From Planctomycetota bacterium (GTDB lineage: Bacteria; Planctomycetota; Phycisphaerae; Phycisphaerales; SM1A02), in the NCBI GenBank assembly GCA_016872915.1, contig VGYQ01000014.1, forward strand, positions 1 to 45,598: a DNA stretch of 45,598 nucleotides. The letters run 5' to 3'. How positions within the stretch are numbered: the stretch's first letter is position 1; the number at the start of each line of letters is the position of its first letter. The notes beneath the pieces are model-generated. The model made no database searches. It worked only from the letters and a program-made list of their open reading frames with translations, and had not been told where the DNA came from. Position numbers and translations under genes: made by a program. Of the stretch, positions 9,428 through 18,164 are shown in pieces.

Positions 9428-9943
9428 ATGATCCCGTCTGTGGCGCAAAACATCCTTCCCTCGGCACGCCTGACTTGGGGGCTGGCATGGGCGGTACTCC
9501 TCATCGTGGGTTGCAATGGAGCTCCCGAGGTGGTTCTGGAAAGTGATGTCCCAAATGTGGCCGGCTATGAGCCGCTTGTCACACGGAACCTCGAACGCAC
9601 AGATGGGCGGATTTCAGGCGTTGAGGTGCTCTACCGCGGCGACATCGTTGATCCAGTCCAGCAAGTGAAGGACACCCAGTCGCGGTTCAGTGCACAGGGA
9701 TGGACGCTTGTATCCAGACAAGCGCGCGGAGCTGCCACCATTCTGAACTTTCGCAAGGACAGCCGATCTGCACGAGTCGAGATCGCCATGAATCAACTTG
9801 ATCCGATGACGAGCCCCGCCCACTTGCAAGTCTTCCCAACGCCGCCCCCGCCGCCGCCAGTCACATTCAGCGCGCCAGTTCCAAGCGGCGCCGCACCAAC
9901 CTCGGGTGCTCCCGTTGATGGCTTTGCACCACCCGCTCGCTGA
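9428..9943 (+). CDS. Putative lipoprotein of unknown function
   Basis: 171 aa. A hydrophobic stretch (LTWGLAWAVLLIVGC) ends in a lipobox with Cys at residue 29. A small alpha/beta-looking domain (residues about 40-135) precedes a proline-rich tail (PTPPPPPPVTFSAPVPSG) that could reach into or across the cell wall. I do not recognise the family. A TAGATT box lies 12 bases before the ATG and no Shine-Dalgarno is visible. The gene is convergent with the FAD oxidoreductase, 18 bases away. Confidence 0.72.
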   Translation: MIPSVAQNILPSARLTWGLAWAVLLIVGCNGAPEVVLESDVPNVAGYEPLVTRNLERTDGRISGVEVLYRGDIVDPVQQVKDTQSRFSAQGWTLVSRQARGAATILNFRKDSRSARVEIAMNQLDPMTSPAHLQVFPTPPPPPPVTFSAPVPSGAAPTSGAPVDGFAPPAR

Positions 9944-9961
9944 GCCCACTTCGGCGCTGCC

Positions 9962-11260
9962 TCACGTACCACGCAGGGCTTCGCAGGCGGACTCCGCCGC
10001 CAGCCTCCCCGAACGCATCGCACCCTCAATCGAGCCATCGGACACATGATCGCCAGCGATCCATAGTCCCGCGGCGTGACGCATCGATGGACGAAGCGCG
10101 AGATCCTCTGGATGCTGCCGAGGGAGCGCCTGCGCGATCCGCTCGGTCGCCACATGCGTCCATTCCCCAACGGTCGAACCGAACCAACCCTCCAGTTGTG
10201 TGCGACAGCGTGATTCCAACTCCGCGTCAGAAAGCTCGCAAAGATTCGGATCCACCACGCTGCCACTCACAAGCGACTCGCCACGCGGCGCATAGTCGGG
10301 CCAGACACTTGTTGGCGATACAGCATGGTTGATGGGACCACCTCCAGTGCCATCGAGCAGCAACTCTGGTCGTCGCAGCGACGCGGGGCAATGCGATGTC
10401 TTGACTCTCCAAGTCATCGTCACCGTACGACACCAACGACGCGCAGGAAGCGATGGGAGAAGTTTTCGCGCGGAGTGCGCATCGCATGCGACAATCACCT
10501 GCTGCGCGGAGTGAATCTGTCCCGCCGCGTCTGTGACCGCCCAGCCAGCAGCTGCTTGATCGGATCCGATCGACTGTGCACCACACTTCATCAGCACTTG
10601 AGAGTGTGACTCCTGCGGCAAGGCTCGCCGCAGCTGCTCGGAGATCGCGCCCATGCCACGTCGGGGCAGTGTGGCGCGCCCGCGTGCGAAGAGAGAGAGC
10701 CGCCATGCGAACGGTGCTGCGTCGTAGCCGAGTGTCGGATCAAGGAAGACGCCGCCAAAGAAAGGCCGAAAGAAGGAATCCATCAGTTTGCGCGACACGC
10801 CACGCTTCAGCAGCACCTGCTCCGTACTGATGCCACTGCGGGCATCCGGATCAGGAATGCGAACACCCCAGGCAGCGCCCAGTGCCATCGGGAGCAGTGC
10901 CGCAATATCACGCATGGACAGAAGACCACTGAACAGTCCGGCCACCGCACCCGCGGGGTGGACCAGTGGATGTGAAATCCCGCAGAAGCGCTCGCCCGTC
11001 CACACCCGAGCACCCGAACGTAGGGCACGCAGATCGAGTGCATCCCAGTCGATGAATCGTGCGATCTCCGAGTACGACGACAAGAGCACGGCGAACCCAT
11101 GGTCAATCGTGCAACCATCGACGGTGCGGCTCGACACACGCCCACCGATCCGCTCACTTGCTTCCAGCAGTCGCCAACTCACGCGGGCGCGTTCGCACAC
11201 AATCGCTGCACACAAACCTGCGACGCCGCCACCAATGATGAGTACTTGCGGACGCACCAT
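9962..11260 (-). CDS. FAD-dependent amine oxidase/desaturase-like oxidoreductase
   Basis: 432 aa. The N-terminal Rossmann motif VLIIGGGVAGLCAAI, the following LEASERIGGRVSS and the C-terminal LWIAGDHVSDGSIEGAMRSGR are diagnostic for the flavin amine oxidase/phytoene desaturase superfamily. There is no signal peptide, so it is a cytoplasmic or membrane-associated flavoprotein. Carotenoid or amine substrates are both possible and nothing nearby decides. It is the last gene of the long minus-strand run, 9 bases after the VanZ-like gene. A TAGGAT box ends six bases before the ATG and contains the VanZ stop codon, so it may also have its own leaderless promoter. Confidence 0.85.
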   Translation of the reverse strand: MVRPQVLIIGGGVAGLCAAIVCERARVSWRLLEASERIGGRVSSRTVDGCTIDHGFAVLLSSYSEIARFIDWDALDLRALRSGARVWTGERFCGISHPLVHPAGAVAGLFSGLLSMRDIAALLPMALGAAWGVRIPDPDARSGISTEQVLLKRGVSRKLMDSFFRPFFGGVFLDPTLGYDAAPFAWRLSLFARGRATLPRRGMGAISEQLRRALPQESHSQVLMKCGAQSIGSDQAAAGWAVTDAAGQIHSAQQVIVACDAHSARKLLPSLPARRWCRTVTMTWRVKTSHCPASLRRPELLLDGTGGGPINHAVSPTSVWPDYAPRGESLVSGSVVDPNLCELSDAELESRCRTQLEGWFGSTVGEWTHVATERIAQALPRQHPEDLALRPSMRHAAGLWIAGDHVSDGSIEGAMRSGRLAAESACEALRGT

Positions 11261-11266
11261 CGTTCG

Positions 11267-11272
11267 ATCCTA
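11267..11272 (-). promoter_or_regulatory. Candidate -10 box of the FAD oxidoreductase gene (leaderless type)
   Basis: TAGGAT on the minus strand, six bases before the ATG at 11260. Its first three bases are the TAG stop codon of the upstream VanZ-like gene. No -35 is evident. Confidence 0.4.
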
Positions 11273-12421
11273 GGCAGTAGACGGCGAAGCGGTTGGGTGC
11301 GGGATGCGCACATGGGCCACGAACTCGGTTCCACACTCCGTACATCGCCCCACTCCATCCACCGCATGAACACCATGGAGCGTGTATCCACACGCCAGAC
11401 ACTCCTGGCCCTCGCATGCCTGGACCCGCGCAACCGCTGAGCGCACCAGTCGGATCGTGAGAGCGATCCATGCCAACGCATAGGCATACGCAAAGAGATC
11501 GCGCATGTCAGCAGCGAACGCGAGCCGCTCGCCAAACCAGACATCCCACAGCATCAGTGCAGCCCAAGCGATGACACCGATCGTGCCGATGGCTACGAAC
11601 GCCACAGCTGCGGCACGCACGGCATGCAAGAGAAGGAAACGCCGCAAGCGCTGACGGTCGCGACTCCACAACTCGGGCGGCGCCACCCACTGCGCCCGAA
11701 GCCATGGTGCGCCACATGCCGTGCACTGACCGGCTGCGCCAGGTGCCCCGATTGAGTGTCCGCAGTGCAGACAGGCATGCGCTTCGGTGATCTGCTTCGT
11801 CATGGCGCGCAGACCGGCGCGCAGCGTCCAATCCACACCTGCAGCGGCGAAGAAGATCGCACCAAGAAAGAGCGTTTGGAATGGCTTTGTGTCCTCCAGT
11901 AGCAACCGCGCAAGTGTCATGGTGATCGCACCACCTGCAAAGGCACCGAGCACTGCAGACGTCGCCATCGCAAGCCACGTGAATGGTCGATCAAAGAGGC
12001 GGCGCTCTGCCGCCCGCTGAAGAGCGCGACGAAGCTCGCCCGACTCTCCCCGCGCAGACACCCTGCACGCGAGAAGAAAGGTGCAGACAGCAATACCGAC
12101 AAGATCGGCAATCCAGTCGTTCCATGAAGTGTGTCGAAGAAATGGCCGCAGCGACTGCGTCCACTCATCGATCGATGCAAAGACCACCATCGCAGCAACC
12201 AGGTGCCACCATCGAGCGAACCATGTCGTCCTCCAGACCAAAAGCGTCAGCACCCCATACGTCACCGCATGAAGCACTTTGTCGCTCGGTGCCTCGCTAC
12301 TCAGCCGTAAGCGCGGCCAATGCGTCGCGACAAGAGTCACAACCAAACCCCCGAGCGCGAGCAAACGCCAGACGAATATGCCGCGATCGCCCATCCTCCA
12401 CTGAGTGGTGCGGGGAATCAT
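11270..12421 (-). CDS. VanZ-like membrane protein with two zinc ribbons
   Basis: 383 aa. The first ~130 residues form four transmembrane helices with VanZ-family features (ATHWP near the start, SDKVLHAVTYGVL, FASIDEWTQSLRPFLRHTSWNDWIADLVG). Further hydrophobic helices follow, interrupted by a zinc ribbon (CLHCG...CTACG, residues about 215-235). The protein ends in a second ribbon (CLACG...CTECG). VanZ is linked to teicoplanin resistance in enterococci, but most homologues have no known function. Two CxxC...CxxC ribbons on a VanZ core are unusual and could bind zinc or a partner. The gene lies 16 bases downstream of parA on the same strand. Confidence 0.8.
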   Translation of the reverse strand: MIPRTTQWRMGDRGIFVWRLLALGGLVVTLVATHWPRLRLSSEAPSDKVLHAVTYGVLTLLVWRTTWFARWWHLVAAMVVFASIDEWTQSLRPFLRHTSWNDWIADLVGIAVCTFLLACRVSARGESGELRRALQRAAERRLFDRPFTWLAMATSAVLGAFAGGAITMTLARLLLEDTKPFQTLFLGAIFFAAAGVDWTLRAGLRAMTKQITEAHACLHCGHSIGAPGAAGQCTACGAPWLRAQWVAPPELWSRDRQRLRRFLLLHAVRAAAVAFVAIGTIGVIAWAALMLWDVWFGERLAFAADMRDLFAYAYALAWIALTIRLVRSAVARVQACEGQECLACGYTLHGVHAVDGVGRCTECGTEFVAHVRIPHPTASPSTA

Positions 12422-12437
12422 TGGACTGCGAGGGCGA

Positions 12438-13343
12438 TCAGGCTGCCGGAACTGCGGTCACTGCGATCGCCTCCGTCGCAGATGGCCACCGTGCACGCAG
12501 CGCACCCGCGAGAGCCTTGTAATCCGCAGCACCCGCACACTGGGGCGCGTAATCGAAGATGGTCTTGCCAAAGCTCGGTGCCTCTGCCAACTTGATGTTC
12601 CGCCGGACGGCAGGGCGCAACACGCGCGCATCTTGCCACGGGAGTCCACTCGTGCGGAAGCGTTCGAAGTAACCATCCATCTCCTCGACTACCGCGCGGC
12701 CGTGACTCGACTGCGACTCATGCATGCACAGCAGCACACCAGCCACCTGTAGACGCGGGTTGAGTGCACGCTGCACCAACAGCACGGTCTCCAGCAACTT
12801 CTCGAGCCCACGCAGTGCCAGGTACTGCGCCTGCATCGGAACGACCACCTCATCGGCGAACGTCAGTGCATTGACCGTCAACACACCGAGGCTCGGCGGG
12901 CAATCGAGCAGAATCACATCGAAGGAGTCGATCACCTCCTCCAGCCGCTTCGAGAGCAGATGCTGCATGTCTGGCTGTAGTGCGAGTTCACCCTCCACGA
13001 GCGCCAGTTCCGTGTCGCTCGGAATGAACCAAAGATTGGAACGCGCTTCATGCACGAGTGACTGCGCGGGAGCGTTCACATCCATGAACAGATCCCGCAC
13101 CGTCGGCTGGTCAGGTGCCGGCTCATGTCCGAAGTGCAGCGAGAGATTCGACTGCGGATCGAGGTCGACAACGAGGGTCCGCAGTCCCTCGAGCGCAAAG
13201 GCTGCACCAAGATTCGCCGTGGATGTGGTCTTTCCCACACCACCCTTTTGGTTGAGAAGCGCGATGACCCGAGCACGCGGCTTTGGCGATTCATTCGCCG
13301 CCACTGCTGAGGCCCCGACCTTGGCGCCTTTGGCACGACTCAT
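12438..13343 (-). CDS. ParA/MinD-family ATPase (no ParB partner nearby)
   Basis: 301 aa from ATG 13343, which overlaps the stop of the upstream exported-protein gene as ATGA. The frame extends further upstream but only as antisense-like sequence. It has the deviant Walker A KGGVGKTT, the switch region VVDLDPQSNLSLHFG and Walker B-like VILLDCPPSLG: the Soj/ParA pattern. A ~30-residue Ala/Lys-rich head precedes the ATPase core. ParA proteins form ATP-dependent dimers that bind DNA nonspecifically and position cargo. No ParB or parS-like gene is visible in the window, so a chromosome-segregation role cannot be assumed. Cargo positioning (as in orphan ParA/McdA/PpfA systems) is an alternative. 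Confidence 0.92.
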   Translation of the reverse strand: MSRAKGAKVGASAVAANESPKPRARVIALLNQKGGVGKTTSTANLGAAFALEGLRTLVVDLDPQSNLSLHFGHEPAPDQPTVRDLFMDVNAPAQSLVHEARSNLWFIPSDTELALVEGELALQPDMQHLLSKRLEEVIDSFDVILLDCPPSLGVLTVNALTFADEVVVPMQAQYLALRGLEKLLETVLLVQRALNPRLQVAGVLLCMHESQSSHGRAVVEEMDGYFERFRTSGLPWQDARVLRPAVRRNIKLAEAPSFGKTIFDYAPQCAGAADYKALAGALRARWPSATEAIAVTAVPAA

Positions 13344-15121
13344 GGTGGAAGTGTAACGCTCGTCAGGTCCCAACTCGAGAGATCCATGGGGATGCGTCTG
13401 GCCACGGGTCGGGCCCATGGCGGCGAAACCCCGGCAAACTGGCGGCGCGCCCGTAGGGGGATGGCACTGCCTTGGCACTCGAGCGTGCGTTCGATGGCGA
13501 GCCCGATCTTTGCAGGGGCCTCTCCGCCGCGCGAAAGCCATGTCGCCGGCAGCGGAATTCGAACACGCCACCGATCCGCAGATCGATGAACGCCCACCTC
13601 CTCACCATAGTCGCCGCCCATTGCACGAAGCTCGCCATCGCGCGAACAGACCAAAGAACGAACCGTGTCGCTCTCGACCGTCACGGTGACTCGATCCACC
13701 TGAGTCACCACTGTTGGGTCGAAACGCGCCTCGACGAGCAGCTCCCAACCACTGGGTCGCCGGCGAAGCACGGCAGATGTCATCCACTCCGCCGGCAGCG
13801 GCGCTGATGCACCAGAACGAATCTCATCGATCGTGACCGCAGGCAGAAGAACACCAAAGTCGATACTCGGAGGACGCGCGGCAACTCGGCCGAATCCAAC
13901 AGGCAACAATGCCGTGGCCTGCGCACAGTCAATGAGCAGGACAGGCATGCTCCGAACCTGCTGCTCCATCGACGCTCGTGCACCTGATGCCTCTGTGCGC
14001 TCACCGGGCGGCAAGAGTGCGGCGAGCCCATGCGCCTCAATCGCTTCACGCAACTTGGGGTCAAGCAGCGTCAACTGCTCGGCCTCCACCTTCTCGCGCG
14101 GAACCACGAATGACTGGAACGACTCTGGCGCGACCTCGCCTTCCAGCGATGGCGTCCGTATGTTGGGCCATCGAAATGCGACGGTCAGCGGCTCACTGCG
14201 CGGATTCGCAACGGAGATATGAACGCGCTCGCCATCATCATGTTCGAGCCAACAAAGTGGCTCTGCCCGTGCATCAAGCCAGAGTCGCGCACCCTCGGCC
14301 AACACCAATCCACTTGCCCTCGGGTCGAGCAAAGTCCGCAACAATTCATCGAGTAAATCTGCACGAGTCTCCCATGCCCCGAGCGTTGTTTCTTGCCCAT
14401 CAAGCACTCCGTGACAGCGTCCCGCCAACGCCGCGACGACGCACTGGGCAAGTCGTGGATCATTGTCATGCAGTCGCGCGATGGCGGCTGACCACAATCC
14501 GGCGATCGCCCGCGCATACAACCGATCCACATCCCCACCTACCCACTCGGGCACTTCGCTCCCAAACCACTGTGCGGCCAAAGCGGTTCGGAAGTACTGA
14601 TCAGGAAGCGATCCGTCGGGTAGATCCTCAGCGCGGAGCGACCAGTCATCCGTCGCACCCTCTGGTGCACGCCACGCATCAAGCCAGAGTGGATCAAGCC
14701 GCTGATCACCGATCCAAAGCGGCCCATCTCCGTCACTAGGAAGCGGCGCGAGCAGCACCACAGGCTTTCCACTCTGCGGTGAAGTTGTCCCTGCACCACT
14801 TCGGATCGCAGTCCACCCTGTGCGGAGACCCACACGCGGCTCGATGCTCGCCGTGCGTCCTTCGATCGTTCTCCCATCTGCCATGCGCACTGTCACCGCA
14901 GCGGGCCAGACGGTGCTCCCATTCTGTAGCGTGAGGGGCACCATCAGGACGCCGCCTCGTACCGCCACAGGCTGCGTCTCGCGCGCGACCATCCGCTGGG
15001 TCTGCGGGAAGTGCGTGCTTTGCTGGGTGACCACATCCTGCGCGAACGCGGGCGCGAATGCCCCGAAGGCCAGCACGATCGGCAGAAGCGCCAGGTCTGC
15101 GCGCAGCGCGCGCGTGCACAT
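13340..15121 (-). CDS. Exported protein of unknown function
   Basis: 593 aa from ATG 15121, which shares its A with the upstream stop codon (TGATG). A GTG one codon earlier is also possible. The signal peptide is clear (LALLPIVLAFGAFAPAFAQ). The mature protein looks beta-rich at both ends (VRGGVLMVPLTLQNGSTVWP; ISVANPRSEPLTVAFRWPN) with an acidic alpha-helical middle around residues 150-270. No catalytic motif is recognised. It is translationally coupled on both sides: to the unknown exported protein upstream and to ParA downstream (ATGA). The three probably share a function at the envelope, but its nature cannot be read from sequence. Confidence 0.75.
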   Translation of the reverse strand: MCTRALRADLALLPIVLAFGAFAPAFAQDVVTQQSTHFPQTQRMVARETQPVAVRGGVLMVPLTLQNGSTVWPAAVTVRMADGRTIEGRTASIEPRVGLRTGWTAIRSGAGTTSPQSGKPVVLLAPLPSDGDGPLWIGDQRLDPLWLDAWRAPEGATDDWSLRAEDLPDGSLPDQYFRTALAAQWFGSEVPEWVGGDVDRLYARAIAGLWSAAIARLHDNDPRLAQCVVAALAGRCHGVLDGQETTLGAWETRADLLDELLRTLLDPRASGLVLAEGARLWLDARAEPLCWLEHDDGERVHISVANPRSEPLTVAFRWPNIRTPSLEGEVAPESFQSFVVPREKVEAEQLTLLDPKLREAIEAHGLAALLPPGERTEASGARASMEQQVRSMPVLLIDCAQATALLPVGFGRVAARPPSIDFGVLLPAVTIDEIRSGASAPLPAEWMTSAVLRRRPSGWELLVEARFDPTVVTQVDRVTVTVESDTVRSLVCSRDGELRAMGGDYGEEVGVHRSADRWRVRIPLPATWLSRGGEAPAKIGLAIERTLECQGSAIPLRARRQFAGVSPPWARPVARRIPMDLSSWDLTSVTLPP

Positions 15122-16065
15122 CACGAGCCCTCGGATTCCAATGCCCGTTCGAACATGCCATCCAACCTTCGCTGGCGATAAAGGAAATCCGCCGTCAAAC
15201 GCGGCTGCACATCATCGCCGCGTTCAATCAGGAATGAGCGGTCAACCCCCTGAGGCAGCGTGCGAGCCCATGCGGCCGCATCGGGGGAACTGCTGGCAAA
15301 TACAGGCAACCCCGCTTCTCCGGATGCCTTTGACGCGGTTTGCATTGCGGGCACTGGAGCCGCCTCGAGCGGACTGGACTTCCCCGCGGTACGCGCCATG
15401 GTTGCGCCGGAGGGCACCGAGTCGCCGTCGTTCTTGCTGAGCACCGATCCTGAAGCCTCAGAAACGACTTCAGTATCGACACGCACATCCACACGGAGAT
15501 CGACTTCGCGCACATCCACCTGCGCCGGCTCGCCCGCTGACTGACTTCTTTCGAGGCGCGCATCCTTTTGGACGCCAACGCTGCCTGCAGGCAGTGCGCC
15601 GATTCGACGGATCGAAGACCACTCTGGTTTGCCGATGTAGTACTGACCGCCCGCCGGAACGGTCGGCACGGTCCAAACACGTTTCTGTTTGTCCTGGACC
15701 TGCACATAGGTGCCGCGTTCAAAGACAAGAAACAGTCCGCCGTTGGCTCGGTAGAACACTCCAGACTTTCCCGGCACCTCATAGAGTCGATCGAATCCCT
15801 GCGGCTCTGCCAACTCCATCGGCATCTGACGAGGCGAAGTACACAGTCCGCCACGGTCCGCGACTCGCTGCTCCACGGGATAGTTCATGGATGTGTCCAC
15901 ATCGGGCGCCGAGCGGCTCTGCTGCGCCGCCGCACTTTGCTGCACGTGAACGGAAATCGCCACGCACAAAGAGAGCAACGGGGGAAGAGCATTCATATCA
16001 AGCGGGCGCATCGGACGGTTGAGAATACGCATGCATCGGTCATTTGCCGCAGTGTCCTCAATCAT
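15121..16065 (-). CDS. Exported protein of unknown function
   Basis: 314 aa from ATG 16065. A start at the internal ATG at 15996 (MNALPPLLSLCVAISVHVQQSAAAQQ) would give a tidier signal peptide. No strong Shine-Dalgarno separates the two. Residues about 75-150 form a compact segment rich in Tyr, Val and Gly (GVFYRANGGLFLVFERGTYVQVQ; GGQYYIGKPEW) resembling a small beta-barrel. A long low-complexity Ser/Ala/Val region follows, and the charged C-terminus has LYRQRRLDGMFERALE. I recognise no family. Its stop overlaps the start of the next exported-protein gene, so the two are coupled. Confidence 0.7.
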   Translation of the reverse strand: MIEDTAANDRCMRILNRPMRPLDMNALPPLLSLCVAISVHVQQSAAAQQSRSAPDVDTSMNYPVEQRVADRGGLCTSPRQMPMELAEPQGFDRLYEVPGKSGVFYRANGGLFLVFERGTYVQVQDKQKRVWTVPTVPAGGQYYIGKPEWSSIRRIGALPAGSVGVQKDARLERSQSAGEPAQVDVREVDLRVDVRVDTEVVSEASGSVLSKNDGDSVPSGATMARTAGKSSPLEAAPVPAMQTASKASGEAGLPVFASSSPDAAAWARTLPQGVDRSFLIERGDDVQPRLTADFLYRQRRLDGMFERALESEGS

Positions 16066-16086
16066 CAGATCACTTTCACGCGAAGT

Positions 16087-16872
16087 TCATGGGTGGGATG
16101 CGCTTCCATACCGATCTTCTTCCACAAAAACGCTGGTTTGCTCTGGTGGCAGCACCTGATCGCCGCGGCTGGTTCGCACCACGATGCCACGCATGGGATC
16201 GACATCGATCACCAGTCCCTCAACCATCCCACGCGCCGTCACGAAGCGAATCACCCGCCCGCGAAGCGCGTCGCGCCGCCGAAAACTGCCGGCAACACGC
16301 TCGGCATCCGCGGAAAGCCACTGGTCGACTCGCGCAATCAGATGACACGCAAGGTCGCAGCGGTCCACTGCGAAGCCCTGCAGCGAGAGACTCGTTGCGC
16401 GCTGCATCAGTGCGGCAGGGAACGCACGCTGGGCGCAGTTGATCCCAACCCCAATGATGGTCTTGCCAACGGCGCGTTCCACCAAAATGCCGCCCAACTT
16501 GGCCCCCGCAACCACGAGATCGTTCGGGAACTTCAGTTGAACCATTGGCGCTGCACCGCAGGCGTCGGTACAGGCATCCTCGCTCGCCTCTGCAGCAGCC
16601 AAGGCAACAGCAAGCGACACCCATGCGTGTGCATCATGCGGCGCCGTGAAACTGACTGCAAGTCCCTCATCACCCGTGTCGGCCCATGCTCTCCCCTGCC
16701 GCCCACGACCTGCAGTCTGTCGGCCTGCGACGATCACGCAGCCCACTTCTGCATCACGCGCGAGATCTTGGGTGGATGCGGTGCTTCGGATCACCTGCAC
16801 GCGAGTGAAGTGCGCATTCGATGCGCAGACCGCCTCGAGCACATCCGGCCACGTATCGAGTGGTCGAATCAT
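16087..16872 (-). CDS. birA: Biotin-[acetyl-CoA-carboxylase] ligase
   Basis: 261 aa from ATG 16872, five bases after the HIT stop codon. Longer upstream frames run antisense through unrelated sequence. It has the biotin/lipoate ligase signatures: STASTQDLARD, AGRQTAGRGRQGRAW (biotinyl-AMP loop) and KFPNDLVV (the usual KWPND with Phe for Trp), then KLGGILVE and IIGVGINC. A C-terminal SH3-like domain follows (ALRGRVIRFVTARGMVEGLV). There is no N-terminal HTH, so this is the ligase-only type without repressor function. It activates biotin and attaches it to BCCP of acetyl-CoA carboxylase, and to pyruvate-carboxylase-type enzymes if present. Confidence 0.93.
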   Translation of the reverse strand: MIRPLDTWPDVLEAVCASNAHFTRVQVIRSTASTQDLARDAEVGCVIVAGRQTAGRGRQGRAWADTGDEGLAVSFTAPHDAHAWVSLAVALAAAEASEDACTDACGAAPMVQLKFPNDLVVAGAKLGGILVERAVGKTIIGVGINCAQRAFPAALMQRATSLSLQGFAVDRCDLACHLIARVDQWLSADAERVAGSFRRRDALRGRVIRFVTARGMVEGLVIDVDPMRGIVVRTSRGDQVLPPEQTSVFVEEDRYGSASHP

Positions 16873-16877
16873 TGGAC

Positions 16878-17294
16878 TCACGTGCTCAGATGCTGGCGAA
16901 TGGCCGCAACCAACACCCCCGCATCTGCCGCCTCCAGTCCCCCAGGACGCCACTGAATGCCAAGCCCTTCACCATTTGTCTGCTTTGGAATCACATGGAA
17001 GTGCACATGGGGCACGGCTTGGTGGGCAGCCGCACCGTTGTTCTGCAAAATGTTGTAGTCCCGCGTCCCTGTGGCTGCGACCACTGCGCAAGCCACGCGC
17101 TGCAGCGCGCGACCTACCGCTTCTGCCGAGGCGGGACTCAACTGATGAAGGAACTCTTTCTCTTCCACAGGAACGACCAGCGCATGCCCACGTGAAAGCG
17201 GCGCAATGTCCAGGAACGCCACCACATGTGGCTCCTCAAGAATGAAGTGTGCTGGAATCTCGTGGCGAATGATTCGCGTAAAGATGCTCGGCAT
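16878..17294 (-). CDS. HIT-family nucleotide hydrolase/transferase
   Basis: 138 aa, full length for the family. The histidine triad HVHFHVIP (residues about 95-102) contains the nucleophile. The N-terminus FTRIIRHEIPAHFILEEPHVVAFLDIAPLSRGHALVVP is typical of HinT/Hit proteins, which hydrolyse AMP-lysine or adenosine phosphoramidates. Placement just before birA is suggestive, because a biotin ligase makes an acyl-adenylate, but co-function is only inference. A TAGCCT box seven bases before the ATG may provide an internal promoter. The upstream lipoprotein gene ends 24 bases away. Confidence 0.93.
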   Translation of the reverse strand: MPSIFTRIIRHEIPAHFILEEPHVVAFLDIAPLSRGHALVVPVEEKEFLHQLSPASAEAVGRALQRVACAVVAATGTRDYNILQNNGAAAHQAVPHVHFHVIPKQTNGEGLGIQWRPGGLEAADAGVLVAAIRQHLST

Positions 17295-17301
17295 GGAGGG
17301 C

Positions 17302-17307
17302 AGGCTA
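17302..17307 (-). promoter_or_regulatory. Candidate internal -10 box before the HIT gene
   Basis: TAGCCT on the minus strand, seven bases before ATG 17294. The gene could also be expressed by read-through from ppdK. Weak evidence alone. Confidence 0.3.
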
Positions 17308-17318
17308 CTGCGCTCGGA

Positions 17319-18164
17319 CTATCGGGGCTGCTCGGGTGCGTCAAACACAACACGCCCCCACCACTGCGGGACATGCATGTCGATCATCCACTGCGGCGTC
17401 CATACCCAATTCTCTTCGGCGCGCCCGGACACCTTGCGGTACCCCGTGCCCACATGCTCGAGCTGCCACTGCACGCGGGAGAAGTTGATGCGCCAAGCGT
17501 CGCCTGGATTTGGTGGCCGCTCGCAGCACTGAAAGGTGATCACACTGGCACCGGCTCCATCGACGCTCACCGGCTCAAAAACCGACCACGGCAGCGCCAT
17601 CTCGACTGTCCATCGTTGGTCACGGTCGCGGTTGTCGTTCAGCGTCCCATCGAGGGCAATCGCCAACTGCATCCCACGGGCAGTCCATCCATGATTGGCG
17701 ATACCGCCGGCGCGATAGGACCTCGGTAAATAGAGGTCGAAGACCGTCCCATACGCGTTGACTTCGATCTCGTAGTACTCCCGGCCATCACCATCGGGAT
17801 CAACGAACACCTCAAAATCATTGTCGTGGAACACCACCTCATCGTGCGTTCGCAGCGTTGCCCAGAGATCGGTCTCCTCCAACTCTGCCAAAATGAAAAG
17901 CGCGGCATCGCTCCAAGCCATCTTCACTCGCGTGCGCTGGAGCGGTGCTGTGCGCGCAGGTCCTTCGATATCCAAAAAATCCGCGCTCCAAGCCGCGCTT
18001 TGCCAGACTGCGTCTGCGCCACGACCATCGATGACCGGAGCAGCCACTGCGAACGGCGCATGAATCACTCGTGGCTCGGAGCATCCGACCGTGAAGAGCC
18101 ATGTCGCAGCAGCGACCATGGAACGCACGGCGATCGATGCCGCATCCCGAAGAGCCTTGTTCAA
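17319..18164 (-). CDS. Lipoprotein with CBM9-like carbohydrate-binding domain
   Basis: 281 aa if started at the TTG at 18164, which overlaps the ppdK stop (TTGA) and supplies a charged n-region (NKALRDAASIAVR). The alternative ATG at 18119 leaves only MVAAATWLFTVGC. The lipobox LFTVGC marks a lipoprotein. The mature part matches the CBM9-like/DOMON-like fold of sugar-associated proteins: VIDGRGADAVWQSAAWSADF, VKMAWSDAALFILAELEETDLWAT, DNDFEVFVDPDGDGREYYEIEVNA and the late WRINFSRVQW. Members bind carbohydrate (or sometimes haem) at the cell surface. No catalytic domain is present, so an adhesion or sugar-capture role is inferred. Confidence 0.8.
   Translation of the reverse strand: MNKALRDAASIAVRSMVAAATWLFTVGCSEPRVIHAPFAVAAPVIDGRGADAVWQSAAWSADFLDIEGPARTAPLQRTRVKMAWSDAALFILAELEETDLWATLRTHDEVVFHDNDFEVFVDPDGDGREYYEIEVNAYGTVFDLYLPRSYRAGGIANHGWTARGMQLAIALDGTLNDNRDRDQRWTVEMALPWSVFEPVSVDGAGASVITFQCCERPPNPGDAWRINFSRVQWQLEHVGTGYRKVSGRAEENWVWTPQWMIDMHVPQWWGRVVFDAPEQPR

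Noticed and set aside
15568-16956. 462-codon plus-strand frame opposite birA and an exported-protein gene
   Set aside because: Antisense of birA; Cys/His/Arg-rich with no coherent motif.
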